NCBI GenBank assembly: GCA_050743365.1
Contig: JBOGFI010000017.1
Location: 1 to 37,770 of the forward strand
DNA: 37,770 nt
DNA from: JBOGFI01 sp050743365
GTDB taxonomy: Bacteria > Actinomycetota > Acidimicrobiia > IMCC26256 > JACDBD01
Direction of reading: 5' to 3'
Position numbers and translations under genes: made by a program. Positions 23,245 to 31,916 of this stretch are shown piece after piece (position 1 is the first letter of the stretch; every line of letters starts with the position of its first letter). The notes beneath the pieces are model-generated. The model saw only the letters and a list, made by a program, of their open reading frames with translations, did no database searches and had not been told where the DNA came from.

Positions 23245-23775
23245 ATGGGCGCGACGCCGGCCCGGATCCTGCTCGAAGGCCGGCCCGGGGCCGGCAAGAC
23301 GACCGTCGCCCGGCGGCTCGCCGCCCTTCTGATCGGGCGCGGGGTCCAGCTCGCGGGCTTCACCACCGAGGAGATCCGTGAGCGCGGCCGCCGCGTGGGC
23401 TTTGGGCTGGAGACGATGGCGGGCGCCCGGGGCGTGCTCGCCCACGTCGCCTACCCGGGCCCGCCCCGCGTAGGGCGCTACGGGGTCGACCTCGCCACGC
23501 TCGAGCGCCTGGCGGTACCCGCGCTCGAGCCGCCCGCGCGTGCGGAGGGGGTGGCCATCGTCGACGAGCTCGGCAAGATGGAGCTCGCCTCGCAGCCGTT
23601 CCGCGACGCAGTGCGCGCCCTGTTCGAGAGCCGTGTCCCCGTCGTGGCCACGGTGCACGTCTTCCGCCACCCGTTCACCGACGCGCTCAAGGCCCGCGCG
23701 GACGTCGAGATTGTCCCCGTGACCGAGGCCGACCGCGACGAGCTTCCCGCCGACCTCGCCGCCCGCCTCGCATGA
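23245..23775 (+). CDS. THEP1-family nucleoside-triphosphatase
   Basis: A 176-residue P-loop NTPase of the THEP1/DUF265 family, which hydrolyses NTPs to NDPs in vitro. It has Walker A EGRPGAGKTT (residues 11-20) and the family segment GFTTEEIRERGRRVGF. The GVDLATLERLAVPAL block, Walker B VAIVDELGKMEL and the closing strand VVATVH follow. The length matches the family (about 170-180). The gene begins 3 bp after the DUF6186-like gene and is probably in the same operon. The physiological role is not known. Confidence 0.88.
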   Translation: MGATPARILLEGRPGAGKTTVARRLAALLIGRGVQLAGFTTEEIRERGRRVGFGLETMAGARGVLAHVAYPGPPRVGRYGVDLATLERLAVPALEPPARAEGVAIVDELGKMELASQPFRDAVRALFESRVPVVATVHVFRHPFTDALKARADVEIVPVTEADRDELPADLAARLA

Positions 23776-24162
23776 CCGCGCGGCGTCAGACGGCGGGGCC
23801 CGCGTGTCATCCAGGTGTCACGACGGCCTCGGAGCGAGCCGAGAGAGAGCGCAGTCGCGCGCCTGACCGTCGCGAGTGCCGGGGCCTCCACCTGAGCCGT
23901 TGCCTAGCACCGCCCGGAAGCTCAGACGCGTCCCGTGGGGTCGAGCGGCAAGTCGCCCCTCCGACACGACCTCCCCTCGCGTTTGTCGTTGTCAAGCCTC
24001 ACTTCTGTGGGCAATAGGTCGCTGGGGATGTCGGTAGCGGCTTCTCGCCCGTCGAACCGTGGGTCGCGTCCACAGACGAGAAGGGCGCCGCGGCGAGCCG
24101 GGTCCTCTCAGCTCGCTAGCTCGGTGAGAAGAACTGAGCGACCAGGCCTCGATCTGGCGGTG
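23776..24162. other. Intergenic region carrying repeat copy A
   Basis: I see no gene in these 387 bases. They contain the 35-bp repeat at 23933-23967 plus two shorter blocks (TGTCGTTGTCA at 23984 and TTCTGTGGG at 24003). Both blocks also recur near repeat copy B. Confidence 0.4.
23933..23967 (+). repeat. 35-bp dispersed intergenic repeat, copy A
   Basis: It begins CCGTGGGGTC and ends GTCGCCCCTCCGACAC. It matches copy B (27333-27367) at 32 of 35 positions and copy C (32037-32071) at 30 of 35. All three lie on the plus strand in intergenic DNA. Confidence 0.85.
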
Positions 24163-25318
24163 CTAGAAGATCGGGAACAGAGGGTCGAGGCCGAGAAGTA
24201 CCCGTCCACACTCCTCCCACATCTGGGGTGACTGCGTCACGTGGTGCGTCACCGCGTCGGCGTCGCGGGCGTGCCGCTGCAACGGCGACGAGGTGTAGAT
24301 CGACGTCCCACCAGCCAGCGCACTCGCGGTGTGTGCCACACGCAGCCGTCTCGGAGGCGTGCACTGCTGCGATCCGGCACATCGCGTGCTGTCGTTTCGT
24401 CGGCTGGCGTCCGGCCACGACCGCCTGCCACAGGTCGTCGAGCGCGTCGTAAAGGAGGGCCCGCGCCGCACCGAGAGTTGCCTCGGCGCGTGCAAGCTCG
24501 ACTTGGGTGACGGGCTTGTCGGCCATGCGGGAGGTGCTGAAGGTGGGCGTCTTGTCGATCGAGAGCGTGGTCAGCTCGTCCAGGGCGGCGCGCGCGATAC
24601 CGAGGCCGACCGCGGCGATCTGTGGTGCAAAGAGCGGCAGTAGAGGCATCTGGTACAAGGGCTCCGGACGGTGACGTGCCGGGTCGAACAACGATGCGAC
24701 CCGCTCCTCCGGCACGAAGACATCTGTCGCCTCGAAGTCGTGGCTCCCCGTGCCGCAGAGTCCGCTCGCGTTCCACGTATCGTGAATCTGCACGTCGCTC
24801 ACCGGCATGAACACGTGCGCGATCTCGGGTATCCCGAGCGGGGCCATCCGTGGTGTTCCGTCCTCCATCACGGTGCACCCCGCCAGGACCCATCCGGTGT
24901 GCTCGATCCCGCTGGCGAAACGCCAGCGACCGCTGACGCGAAACCCGCCGTTGGTCGGCACGGCCGCGCCTGCGGGCGCGATGCTCGCCGCCGTGGGGAG
25001 GGAGGGGTCGGCGAAGACCTCCTTGGCGCCGCGCTCATGCATGAAGCCGGCGAACACGCCGTTACCCAGCGCGATCATCGTGCACCAGCCGGTCGAGCCA
25101 TCGGCGACGGATATGGTCTCGATCACGCGGGTCTGGTCGAGCGGGTCGAGCTCCTCCCCGCCGAGCCCGCGGGGTACCGCCAAACGGAATACGCCGGTCG
25201 TGATGAGCTGGTCGACAAGGTCGCGGGGCAGGCGGCGCCCGCGCTCGATCTCCTCACGCCGTCGCCGGATGTCAGGCAGCAGCTCATGGATCTTTCTCGA
25301 GAAACCGCTCGCGGTCAT
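24163..25318 (-). pseudogene. Acyl-CoA dehydrogenase / flavin monooxygenase-like gene with a frameshift
   Basis: The product resembles the acyl-CoA-dehydrogenase-fold flavoproteins that include HsaA-type monooxygenases: LVDQLITTGVFRLAVP near the start, the GGEELDP segment, ADGSTGWC, NGGFRVSGRWRFASG and the SRMADKPVTQ helix region. ATG at 25318 follows a GGAGG site. Near 24341-24345 the frame breaks after SETAA. The expected ending (RVAHTASALAGG, then SPQMWEECGRVLLGLDP) continues in another frame to a stop at 24163, consistent with loss of a CG dinucleotide. Without the break the protein would be about 385 residues. A sequencing error is possible. Confidence 0.8.
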
Positions 25319-25451
25319 GTCGACACCTCCGCGCCTCTCCCAGCTCGCCGGGAGAGTCCTGGCGAGGCTACGGCCGCGGCGCGACAACGCACATCGCCGG
25401 AACAAGCCATTTCCGGGTGGGGAGGCGATGGTGCGTTTGCACCATCGCCGC

Positions 25452-27074
25452 TCAGACCAGCGCGTGCTCGAACGCGAAGGCGGTCGCGGCGGCGCGCGAG
25501 GACACCTCGAGCTTACGGAAGATGTTTTGGAGATGGCGCGACACCGTGTGCTCGCTAATGATCATTGCAGCGGCGATCTCGCGGTTGGTCTTGCCGGCGG
25601 CGACCAACCGGAGCACCTCCAGCTCGCGCGCGGAGAGCCCGCGCGGAAGATCGGCCGCATCGCCGAGCTGCTCGGCGGCCGCACGCGCATCCAGGGTCGC
25701 TCCCAGCCGTTCGAACGCCGCGCGGGCTGCCTCCAGTTCGAGCTGCGCGCGCTCGGTGTCACCGCCGCGTTTGCTGGCCAGACCGATGATCATGCGCGCC
25801 TTGGCTGCGACGTACGGCAGCTTGAGCTGTTGCCACAGCGGCCACGCACGGCTGGCGTATCGGAGCGCCTCCTCCAACTGCTCGCTGGCGAGGTGGAGCG
25901 ACGCCCGCGCCGTCAGCGCGGTCGCCTCGAGCAACGTGGTGGGCGTTTCCGAGGCGGCCCTCTCCAGCGCTTCGACGGCTTCCCCGGCCGTTCCCACGTC
26001 TTCGGCGGCGATCGATACATCGACCTGCGCGGCGAGGAGACGGGCGTGCTGGTAGGTGAGTTCGCGTGTCGAGGCCAGTGACAGGCGGAGCGCAGCCTTC
26101 GCGGCATCGAGTTTCCCCTGTGCGAGCCTGATCATGGCGAGCCCGGGCTGGGGATCACGCCCGAGCTGATGGGCTCGCATGAACCAGTCCTCGGCAGTGG
26201 GCAAGTGACCGCGGCGGAGGTGGATCTCGCCAATGGCGTATAGCGCCTCGGCAACGACGTGCTGTTCCAGCCCCTGCATCTCCTCGACGGTTCGCAGCGC
26301 CTCCGATTCGGCTTGCTCCCACTCGCCGCGCAACGCGGCGATCTCCACTCGATGCATGCGGCAGATCCCATGGAAGGGAGTGATGTCGGAGATCGAGCCA
26401 CACCACGTCATGGCCACCTCGGTCCATTCGCCCGCGCGACCAAGGTCGGCCCGCTCCATGCACGCAGCGACGACGTTGCAGTAGATCCAACCGGTGAACA
26501 ACGGGCTCAGGCGCTGGGCGTGCACCAAGGTCATCGCTTCGTCCAGCAACGCCATTCCCTCACGCGCCTCCCCGCAGGCGAGGAGCACACGCCCCAGCGT
26601 CTGGATGCCCATGGCGTGGAGATCGAGGGAGCCGCATCGCTCTCCCAGCTCGACCGCGCGCTCGGCTCGGGCGCGAGCAAGTTCGAAATCGCCGGTCGCG
26701 CATGCGATTTCGGACTCGGTCACGGCCAGGAAGCCACGCTCGACGCAGTCTGGGTGTGCTGCAAGGTGGCGCTGCGCGCGCCTGAGCCAGCCCGACCCCA
26801 CGGCCGATTCGCCCTTGATGCCGTAGTCGACGGAGAGGAACCAAGCGGCGTAGGCGGCGCGGCGGGGCTCGTCCACAGCCAGGTACCCCACGTAGGCGTG
26901 CTGTCGGGCGGCGACGGAATCGTCGAGCCGGCAAGACCACCACGCAGCGTCGGCCATCGCCTCGTGGTCGTCCGGTGCCAGCTCCGAAGGGTCAAGACGC
27001 CCGAACAGGTCGAGCGCCTCTGCCCACGAACCTTGCCGCGCGGCGGCCCTGGCCCGTTCGAGCACCGTGGCCAT
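25452..27074 (-). CDS. LuxR-family regulator with TPR-like sensor region
   Basis: A 540-residue transcription regulator. The last 65 residues are a LuxR-type helix-turn-helix (LSARELEVLRLVAAGKTNREIA, then ISEHTVSRHLQNIFRKLEV). The remaining 470 residues are helical repeats rich in alanine and leucine, like the TPR region of LAL/MalT-type regulators. No N-terminal ATPase P-loop is present, so it is shorter than full LAL proteins. ATG at 27074 starts the first helix (ATVLERARAAARQGSW). It lies 133 bp upstream of the acyl-CoA dehydrogenase-like gene on the same strand and may control it. Confidence 0.9.
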   Translation of the reverse strand: MATVLERARAAARQGSWAEALDLFGRLDPSELAPDDHEAMADAAWWSCRLDDSVAARQHAYVGYLAVDEPRRAAYAAWFLSVDYGIKGESAVGSGWLRRAQRHLAAHPDCVERGFLAVTESEIACATGDFELARARAERAVELGERCGSLDLHAMGIQTLGRVLLACGEAREGMALLDEAMTLVHAQRLSPLFTGWIYCNVVAACMERADLGRAGEWTEVAMTWCGSISDITPFHGICRMHRVEIAALRGEWEQAESEALRTVEEMQGLEQHVVAEALYAIGEIHLRRGHLPTAEDWFMRAHQLGRDPQPGLAMIRLAQGKLDAAKAALRLSLASTRELTYQHARLLAAQVDVSIAAEDVGTAGEAVEALERAASETPTTLLEATALTARASLHLASEQLEEALRYASRAWPLWQQLKLPYVAAKARMIIGLASKRGGDTERAQLELEAARAAFERLGATLDARAAAEQLGDAADLPRGLSARELEVLRLVAAGKTNREIAAAMIISEHTVSRHLQNIFRKLEVSSRAAATAFAFEHALV

Positions 27075-27521
27075 GAACGTTCCCCTCCGTGCTCCGTCCT
27101 AGCTCAGAATACGAAACCGACGGAAAGGCGCCCTGCCGTTCGCCGCGGAGCCGTTCTTGCGGCTCATCCAGCCGAACGCGGTCCCCGCGCTCCGTGCGGA
27201 TCCAGCACCCGACGACGTCGAATCAGCGACTTGGATTGCGGCTTGTCCGCATACGGGCGGCCCTTACGAACTGTGGCAGCCTTCGTGGCCGCCCGCTCAA
27301 AAGGCCAGCCGCGCCCTCAATACAATGCGCGCCCGTGGGGTCAAGCCGCAAGTCCCCCCTCCGACACCACTTCCTCTCGTGTCCTGCTGGTCACGGCACC
27401 GCCGTTCTGTGGGTAACCGCCCCCGCGTGTGTCGTTGTCAGCCGTTTATCAGCAGGACTTCGCGGCGCGCGTGACCGCGTGCCTCGACCTGCTGCGCGGT
27501 GTCGCTCAGTAGCGTGCGGTC
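27075..27521. other. Intergenic region carrying repeat copy B
   Basis: No gene is supported in these 447 bases. A plus-strand frame ending with a TAG at about 27512 reads YQQDFAARVTACLDLLRGV, which could be a regulator C-terminal remnant, but it is too short to assign. The 35-bp repeat lies at 27333-27367. Confidence 0.35.
27333..27367 (+). repeat. 35-bp dispersed intergenic repeat, copy B
   Basis: It differs from copy A at three positions only. It is followed by a CCACTTCCTCTCGTG tract and, further on, by the TTCTGTGGG and TGTCGTTGTCA blocks also seen after copy A, in the reverse order. Confidence 0.85.
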
Positions 27522-27815
27522 GTGTCATCGCGGGACGCATGGAGCGTCGAGGATCCGGACGGTCGCAACGTCGAGCTATCGGGTGACCGATGGCAACACA
27601 TTCTTGACGGTCACCCGGAACTCGAGCCCTACCGGGAAGCCGTTCTCGATGCGGTGAAAGCTCCGACGAGGCGCCTGCCCGGGCGAGAGGCAGCAGAAGA
27701 ATGGTTCTATCTGCAGAATGCCGGACCTAGCCGATGGCTCAAGGTGGTCGTACGCTATGAGACGCCGAGCAGCGGGCGAATCGTGACTGCGTTCGCTCGG
27801 AGGTCCATGCCATGA
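27522..27815 (+). CDS. Putative nuclease-like toxin of a toxin-antitoxin pair
   Basis: A 97-residue protein reading GRNVELSGDRWQHILDGHPE, followed by a YREAVLDAVKAP helix, a strand pair (EEWFYLQN, WLKVVVRYE) and GRIVTAFARR at the C-terminus. This layout resembles small BECR/RelE-like nuclease domains of phage and toxin proteins, where the His in a HIL..HPE motif and the C-terminal Thr are conserved. The family placement is by eye and uncertain. GTG at 27522 is the only suitable start. The stop overlaps the ATG of the DUF2283 gene (ATGA), the usual arrangement of toxin-antitoxin operons. Confidence 0.6.
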   Translation: MSSRDAWSVEDPDGRNVELSGDRWQHILDGHPELEPYREAVLDAVKAPTRRLPGREAAEEWFYLQNAGPSRWLKVVVRYETPSSGRIVTAFARRSMP

Positions 27816-28093
27816 GCATCACGATCGGTCAGACCACCTTCGATCACGTCAGCTATGACGCGGATGCCGACGTGCTCTATCTCCACGCGGGCGATCCTGG
27901 CGAGGCGGTGGACTTCGATGAGTCTCCCGAGGGGCACGCGCTCCGCTACGACCGGAACGGCAAGCTCGTGGGGATCACCATGGTGAACGCCAAGGTGCTT
28001 CTTGACAAGGACGCTCCCATCACGATCACGATTCCGGAGCGCATCACAGTCGATCCAGCAACGCTCGCGCCCGCTATTGAATCGGCCGCTTAA
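27812..28093 (+). CDS. DUF2283 protein, putative antitoxin
   Basis: A 93-residue protein with the DUF2283 signature: FDHVSYDADADVLYLH, GHALRYDRNGKLVGITM and the closing NAKVLLDKD segment. DUF2283 proteins often sit beside small toxin genes and are listed as candidate antitoxins. Here the gene overlaps the upstream putative nuclease gene by 4 bp. The order is toxin first, antitoxin second. The C-terminus (ITVDPATLAPAIESA) is short and may contact the partner. Antitoxin function is inferred from context. Confidence 0.78.
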   Translation: MSITIGQTTFDHVSYDADADVLYLHAGDPGEAVDFDESPEGHALRYDRNGKLVGITMVNAKVLLDKDAPITITIPERITVDPATLAPAIESAA

Positions 28094-28147
28094 GCGATCG
28101 TAGGGAACGCAGACGCCGAGCGTTGTCACCGGACGAGAACGTCTTGC

Positions 28148-28642
28148 TCAGCGCCGCTGAGATGTGCGTAGGACTGGAAGCGGCCACGACAGCGACGACC
28201 CGCGGTACGCCGACAAGGGTCGGGTCCCTGCTCCAGTCCCGAACCTGGAACCGCCGGACGCGACGACTTGAAACTCGCCCATCAGGTGATCACCGGGCGC
28301 GTGGTCGAGGTGCTCTTCGCAGAGCCGCCGACTGAGACGGCCGTCGGTCACGATGGAGTCGAAGTTCTCCATCAGGTCGCCTTTGGTCATCACCGGCAGG
28401 TCGACGATGTCAAGGGGCGACAGCGACCGGATATCGACGTCGCTGAGCCGCTCGCGATGCCACGCCGAACGCACCTGCGCTACCGTCAGCAACGCACGCA
28501 GCGCTTCCTCCCGCTCCTCTTGCAGCCGAGCGGTCGACCAGTCGACCCGACCGACGTACTCCGGCAACAACCGCTGCACCGCCGCTACATGTCGCTCCCG
28601 CAGCACCGTCTGGGCATGGTCGAGCTGGTTCCGGCGATCCAT
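28148..28642 (-). pseudogene. Truncated phenylacetate-CoA-ligase-like (PaaK) gene
   Basis: The N-terminus of an adenylate-forming enzyme of the PaaK type is recognisable. It contains LTVAQVRSAWHRERL, the conserved LPVMTKGDLMENFD segment and a GEFQVVASGGSR segment, where relatives have the TSGSSG nucleotide-binding loop. After that (near 28235) the homology ends and the frame continues as unrelated sequence to 28148. About 300 residues of the catalytic domain are missing. ATG at 28642 with an AAGGAGG site 11 nt upstream shows the start was once functional. Further frame upstream is not part of the gene. Confidence 0.75.
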
Positions 28643-28920
28643 GACGGCTACGGCCTCCTTTTGGGGGGAGGTTGTAGCCGAGAGCCGCGCTTGTGCTTGG
28701 ACGAGTCGCCTGCGGCGGCGGCGCAGTGACCGCGAAACGGCAGTCCGTGGCGTGCAAGCCATGGCGGTCGCTCATCGTCGTTGTGGTGCGACCGGAGGGC
28801 GCACGCCCCTCTTGGTTCGGGTTGCTGCTCCGAGCGGTCGCGGAAGGGAGCAGAGGGAGACCCCGCACCTCGGCGTCGACTTGGTGACCGGCGTTGGGCC
28901 CGCAGTGAAAGGCTGGGTGC
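28643..28920. other. Intergenic region between PaaK relic and glycosyltransferase
   Basis: These 278 bases hold the likely promoter and ribosome site of the PaaK relic (minus) and the upstream region of the glycosyltransferase gene. No further gene is supported. Confidence 0.35.
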
Positions 28921-30063
28921 ATGCGGATCACGGTGGTCACCTGGGACGGTGGGAGCAACCGTCAGCCGTTCGAATCGTTATGCCGTGGGCTGCTCGACCG
29001 CGACGTCGACGTTCACGTGCTGTCCCACGAGGTGCACCGGAGGCTCTATGAGGATCTCGGGGCGAGGTTCGACGTGCTGCCAGCCGGTGAGAAGACTCCC
29101 GGGTCCCGACCGTCGGCGGTCGGGGAGCGCGAGCGGGTCATGGGTGTCTGGCTTTCGCAGGAGATCGCCGAAGCGGTCGTCGCCATGCTGAACGCTGAGC
29201 GGGTCGACATTGCGATCGTGGACGTCTCGTTGCTGACCGCGTTCGCGGGGTGCGAGGCGGCAGCGACACCGTTCATCGTCGTCCATCACTCGCTGCCTGG
29301 CGCCGCGTGGTCCGGTCCACGGCGCGAGCAGTTCGAATCGTTTATCGAACCGGTCAACGAGGTGCGCCGATCGCTCGGCCTGCCCGCGGTCGCTGGCTTC
29401 GGCGAGCTCATGTCCCTAGCGGTGGCACACATCGTGCCCACGGCGGCTGCACTCGATGCCCCCGTGCCGTGGGGACTCCCACTGCACTACGTCGGTCCTC
29501 TGCAACTGGTTGGCGCCGAGGTCAACCTGCCGGAACTGCCGCCGCGCTTTGTTCTCGTGTCGTTCAGCACAACCTGGCAACGTCAGGTCGACGTGTTGCA
29601 ACGCGCGATCGACGCGCTGGCACCGCTCGATCGCGCCATGGTCGTCACGACCGGTCCATCAGTCGACCCTTCCGAGGTCACGCCGGCCCCGAACACGGTC
29701 GTGGTCGCCGAGCTACCACACCGCCCGATACTCCACCGCGTCGATGTCGTCGTGACGCACGCCGGTCATGGCACCGTCTTCTCCGCGCTCACCGCCGGCG
29801 TGCCGCTTGTCTGCATGCCGATGGGCCGTGACCAGCACGACGTGGCGCGCCGAGTCGTCGCCGTGGAGGCTGGACTCGAGCTCGACCCCAACGACGTCGG
29901 TCACGATCTCGTCGCCGCCGTGCAGCGCGTGCTCGGTGAGCGCCGGTTCGCGGACGGAGCGACGGAGATGGCACGGTGCATCGCTGGACACGGCGGCGTC
30001 GAGGCGGCGCTCGCCCTCATCGAGCGATGTGTGCAGCAGCGTGAGCGGCGAGGCAGCAGCTAG
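28921..30063 (+). CDS. GT1-family glycosyltransferase (UDP-glycosyltransferase/MGT type)
   Basis: A 380-residue GT-B fold enzyme that would transfer a sugar from a nucleotide donor to a small lipophilic acceptor. The N-terminal domain starts MRITVVTWDGGSNRQPF. The C-terminal domain has the donor-binding block VVVAELPHRPILHRVDVVVTH (approximate), continuing into HAGHGTVFSALTAGVPLVCMP and DQHDVARRV, the bacterial form of the UGT signature (about residues 280-312). The substrate is unknown; relatives glycosylate macrolides, flavonoids or sterols. It stands with two alpha/beta hydrolase genes on the same strand. Confidence 0.9.
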   Translation: MRITVVTWDGGSNRQPFESLCRGLLDRDVDVHVLSHEVHRRLYEDLGARFDVLPAGEKTPGSRPSAVGERERVMGVWLSQEIAEAVVAMLNAERVDIAIVDVSLLTAFAGCEAAATPFIVVHHSLPGAAWSGPRREQFESFIEPVNEVRRSLGLPAVAGFGELMSLAVAHIVPTAAALDAPVPWGLPLHYVGPLQLVGAEVNLPELPPRFVLVSFSTTWQRQVDVLQRAIDALAPLDRAMVVTTGPSVDPSEVTPAPNTVVVAELPHRPILHRVDVVVTHAGHGTVFSALTAGVPLVCMPMGRDQHDVARRVVAVEAGLELDPNDVGHDLVAAVQRVLGERRFADGATEMARCIAGHGGVEAALALIERCVQQRERRGSS

Positions 30064-30245
30064 GGACTCACGGGGATGGCCATCCCCACGGCGCCGCTCC
30101 CCGCGTGGCAACTCCAGCGAGCATGGACCGGAGCACGGCCTCCTGTCACACTGAGCGATGGGATGCGGGAGACGGGGCGAACGCCCGATGTGCGATCGCG
30201 CCGGATTGTGCAAACTCTCGGGCACATCTCGAAGAGGAGGCCACG

Positions 30246-31061
30246 ATGCCGACGGTCGACGTCAACGCCACCACCCTCTACTACGAGCGCACCGGGCAGG
30301 GACCGGCGATGCTGTTCGTGCACGGCATGTGTGGCGACGCCGAGGTGTGGGCCGACCAGGCCGGGCGTTTCTCCGACCGCTACACGTGTGTGCGCTACGA
30401 CCGCCGCGGTCACACGCGTAGCGCTCGCGGCGACGCCCCCATTAGCGACAGCCTCCACGCCGACGACGCCGCCGCGCTCATCGGCGCGCTGGGGCTCGCC
30501 CCCTGCCTGCTCGTGGGATCGAGCGGTGGCGCACTCATCGGCGTCGACGTCGCCCTGCGCCACGGGCACCTACTCCGAGGCGCGGTCCTCAGCGAACCGC
30601 CGCTGTTCAGCATCGACCCTGCTGCCGGCGAGGCCTTCATGCGCGACCTGGTCCCGCCCCTCGAGGAGGCGACCACAGCCGGGGGGCCGCGAGCCGGAAT
30701 CGACGCTTTCTTCTCGGTGGCGTGCCCCGGGTTGTGGTCGTCCATCGACGACACCCGCAAGGACCGCTACCGCAACAACGCCGACATCGGTTTCGCCGAT
30801 CTCGAATCCCCGTCGCTCGACATCACGGCCGAGGACCTCTCCGGCATCACGACCCCGGTCCTCGTTCTCGCCGGAGAGGTCACCCATCCGTCCCTCCGGT
30901 CGGTGGCCGACCGGCTGGCGGGCGCGCTGCCCGACGCCCGCTTGGTCGAGCTCGAGGGCAGCGGCCACGTCACGTACGCCGAGCGGCCCGACGCCTTCGC
31001 CGAGGCGGTCTCGGTGTTCGCGGCCGAGCTCGACCGGCGCACGCCGCTCACGTCCGGATAG
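30246..31061 (+). CDS. Alpha/beta hydrolase
   Basis: A 271-residue hydrolase of the alpha/beta fold. It has the oxyanion segment FVHGMCGDAEVW, RYDRRGHTRS, the nucleophile elbow GSSGG (about residues 97-101) and the acid segment VLVLAGEVTHPS. The catalytic His lies in GSGHVTYAERP. A GAGGAGG ribosome site lies 5-8 nt before ATG 30246, which sets the start; the longer frame from 30105 has no support. The substrate cannot be read from sequence. The next gene encodes a second hydrolase of the same fold, 30 bp downstream, perhaps from gene duplication. Confidence 0.9.
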   Translation: MPTVDVNATTLYYERTGQGPAMLFVHGMCGDAEVWADQAGRFSDRYTCVRYDRRGHTRSARGDAPISDSLHADDAAALIGALGLAPCLLVGSSGGALIGVDVALRHGHLLRGAVLSEPPLFSIDPAAGEAFMRDLVPPLEEATTAGGPRAGIDAFFSVACPGLWSSIDDTRKDRYRNNADIGFADLESPSLDITAEDLSGITTPVLVLAGEVTHPSLRSVADRLAGALPDARLVELEGSGHVTYAERPDAFAEAVSVFAAELDRRTPLTSG

Positions 31062-31091
31062 AACGGGTCCGATCTCTCCGAGGGGGATCTC

Positions 31092-31916
31092 ATGAGCCGA
31101 TCGAGTGCCACCGACACCGAAGCGGAGCGTTTCGACGTCCGATCAGCCGATGGCACGTCGCTCGCGGTGTGGGTCGAAGGTGACGGGCCGCCGCTCGTCC
31201 TTGTGCACGGGGGGATGCAGGACCACACCGGCTCGGCCCTGTTGGTGGAGGCGCTGCGGAACGCCGTCACCACTTTCGCGATGGATCGCCGCGGTCGGGG
31301 CGCGAGCGCGGAGGGGACCGGTGACTATTCCATCGAGCGCGAGTTCGCAGACATCGCCGCCGTCGTCGACGCCGTCGCGGCCCGCGCCGGGCGGCCGGTC
31401 GCGGTCTGGGGCCATTCCTACGGCGCCAACTGCGCCATGGGCGCCGCCACCCTCACGGGCAACGTCGATCGCCTCGTGGTCTACGAGCCGGGCCTGGGCT
31501 ACGCGTACCCGGCGGGGTCGATCGACGCCGTCGAGGACGCGGTGGCCGCTGGTGACATGGACGCCGCCGCCGACGCGCTGCTCTTCGGCATCCTGGAGAT
31601 GACCGAGGAGGAGGCCGACGCCCTGCGGTCGAGTCCCGTGTGGCCGAGCCGCCTGGCCTCCCTGCCGACCGTGCCCCGGGAGCTGAGAGCCGAGGACGGG
31701 TGGGTCTACCAGCCCGGCCAGTTCGCCGGGATCACCGCTCCGACACTCGTGCTTGCGGGTTCGGAGAGCCTCCCCGCGCAGGACGAGTTCACTCGTCGCG
31801 CCGCGTCGGCGATCCCCGACGCCCGCATCCAGGTGCTCGAAGGGCACGGCCACTTCGCCCACCGAGAGGATCCCGACCTGGTCGCGGGCATCGTCCGGGA
31901 GTTCCTGGGGTCGTGA
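31092..31916 (+). CDS. Alpha/beta hydrolase
   Basis: A 274-residue alpha/beta-fold hydrolase. Motifs are LVHGGMQDHTG (oxyanion hole), MDRRGRGASAEGTGDYSIE, the nucleophile elbow GHSYGAN (Ser near residue 110) and PTLVLAGSES. The catalytic His lies in GHGHFAHREDPDLV. A GAGGGGG ribosome site lies just upstream of the ATG. It is shorter than, and clearly different from, the preceding hydrolase but has the same general plan. Its substrate is unknown. The two are probably co-transcribed. Confidence 0.9.
   Translation: MSRSSATDTEAERFDVRSADGTSLAVWVEGDGPPLVLVHGGMQDHTGSALLVEALRNAVTTFAMDRRGRGASAEGTGDYSIEREFADIAAVVDAVAARAGRPVAVWGHSYGANCAMGAATLTGNVDRLVVYEPGLGYAYPAGSIDAVEDAVAAGDMDAAADALLFGILEMTEEEADALRSSPVWPSRLASLPTVPRELRAEDGWVYQPGQFAGITAPTLVLAGSESLPAQDEFTRRAASAIPDARIQVLEGHGHFAHREDPDLVAGIVREFLGS

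Noticed and set aside
24116..24345. C-terminal 75 residues of the 429-residue frame of the acyl-CoA dehydrogenase-like gene
   Set aside because: The Arg/Pro-rich tail is an out-of-frame reading; the true C-terminus lies in the neighbouring frame.
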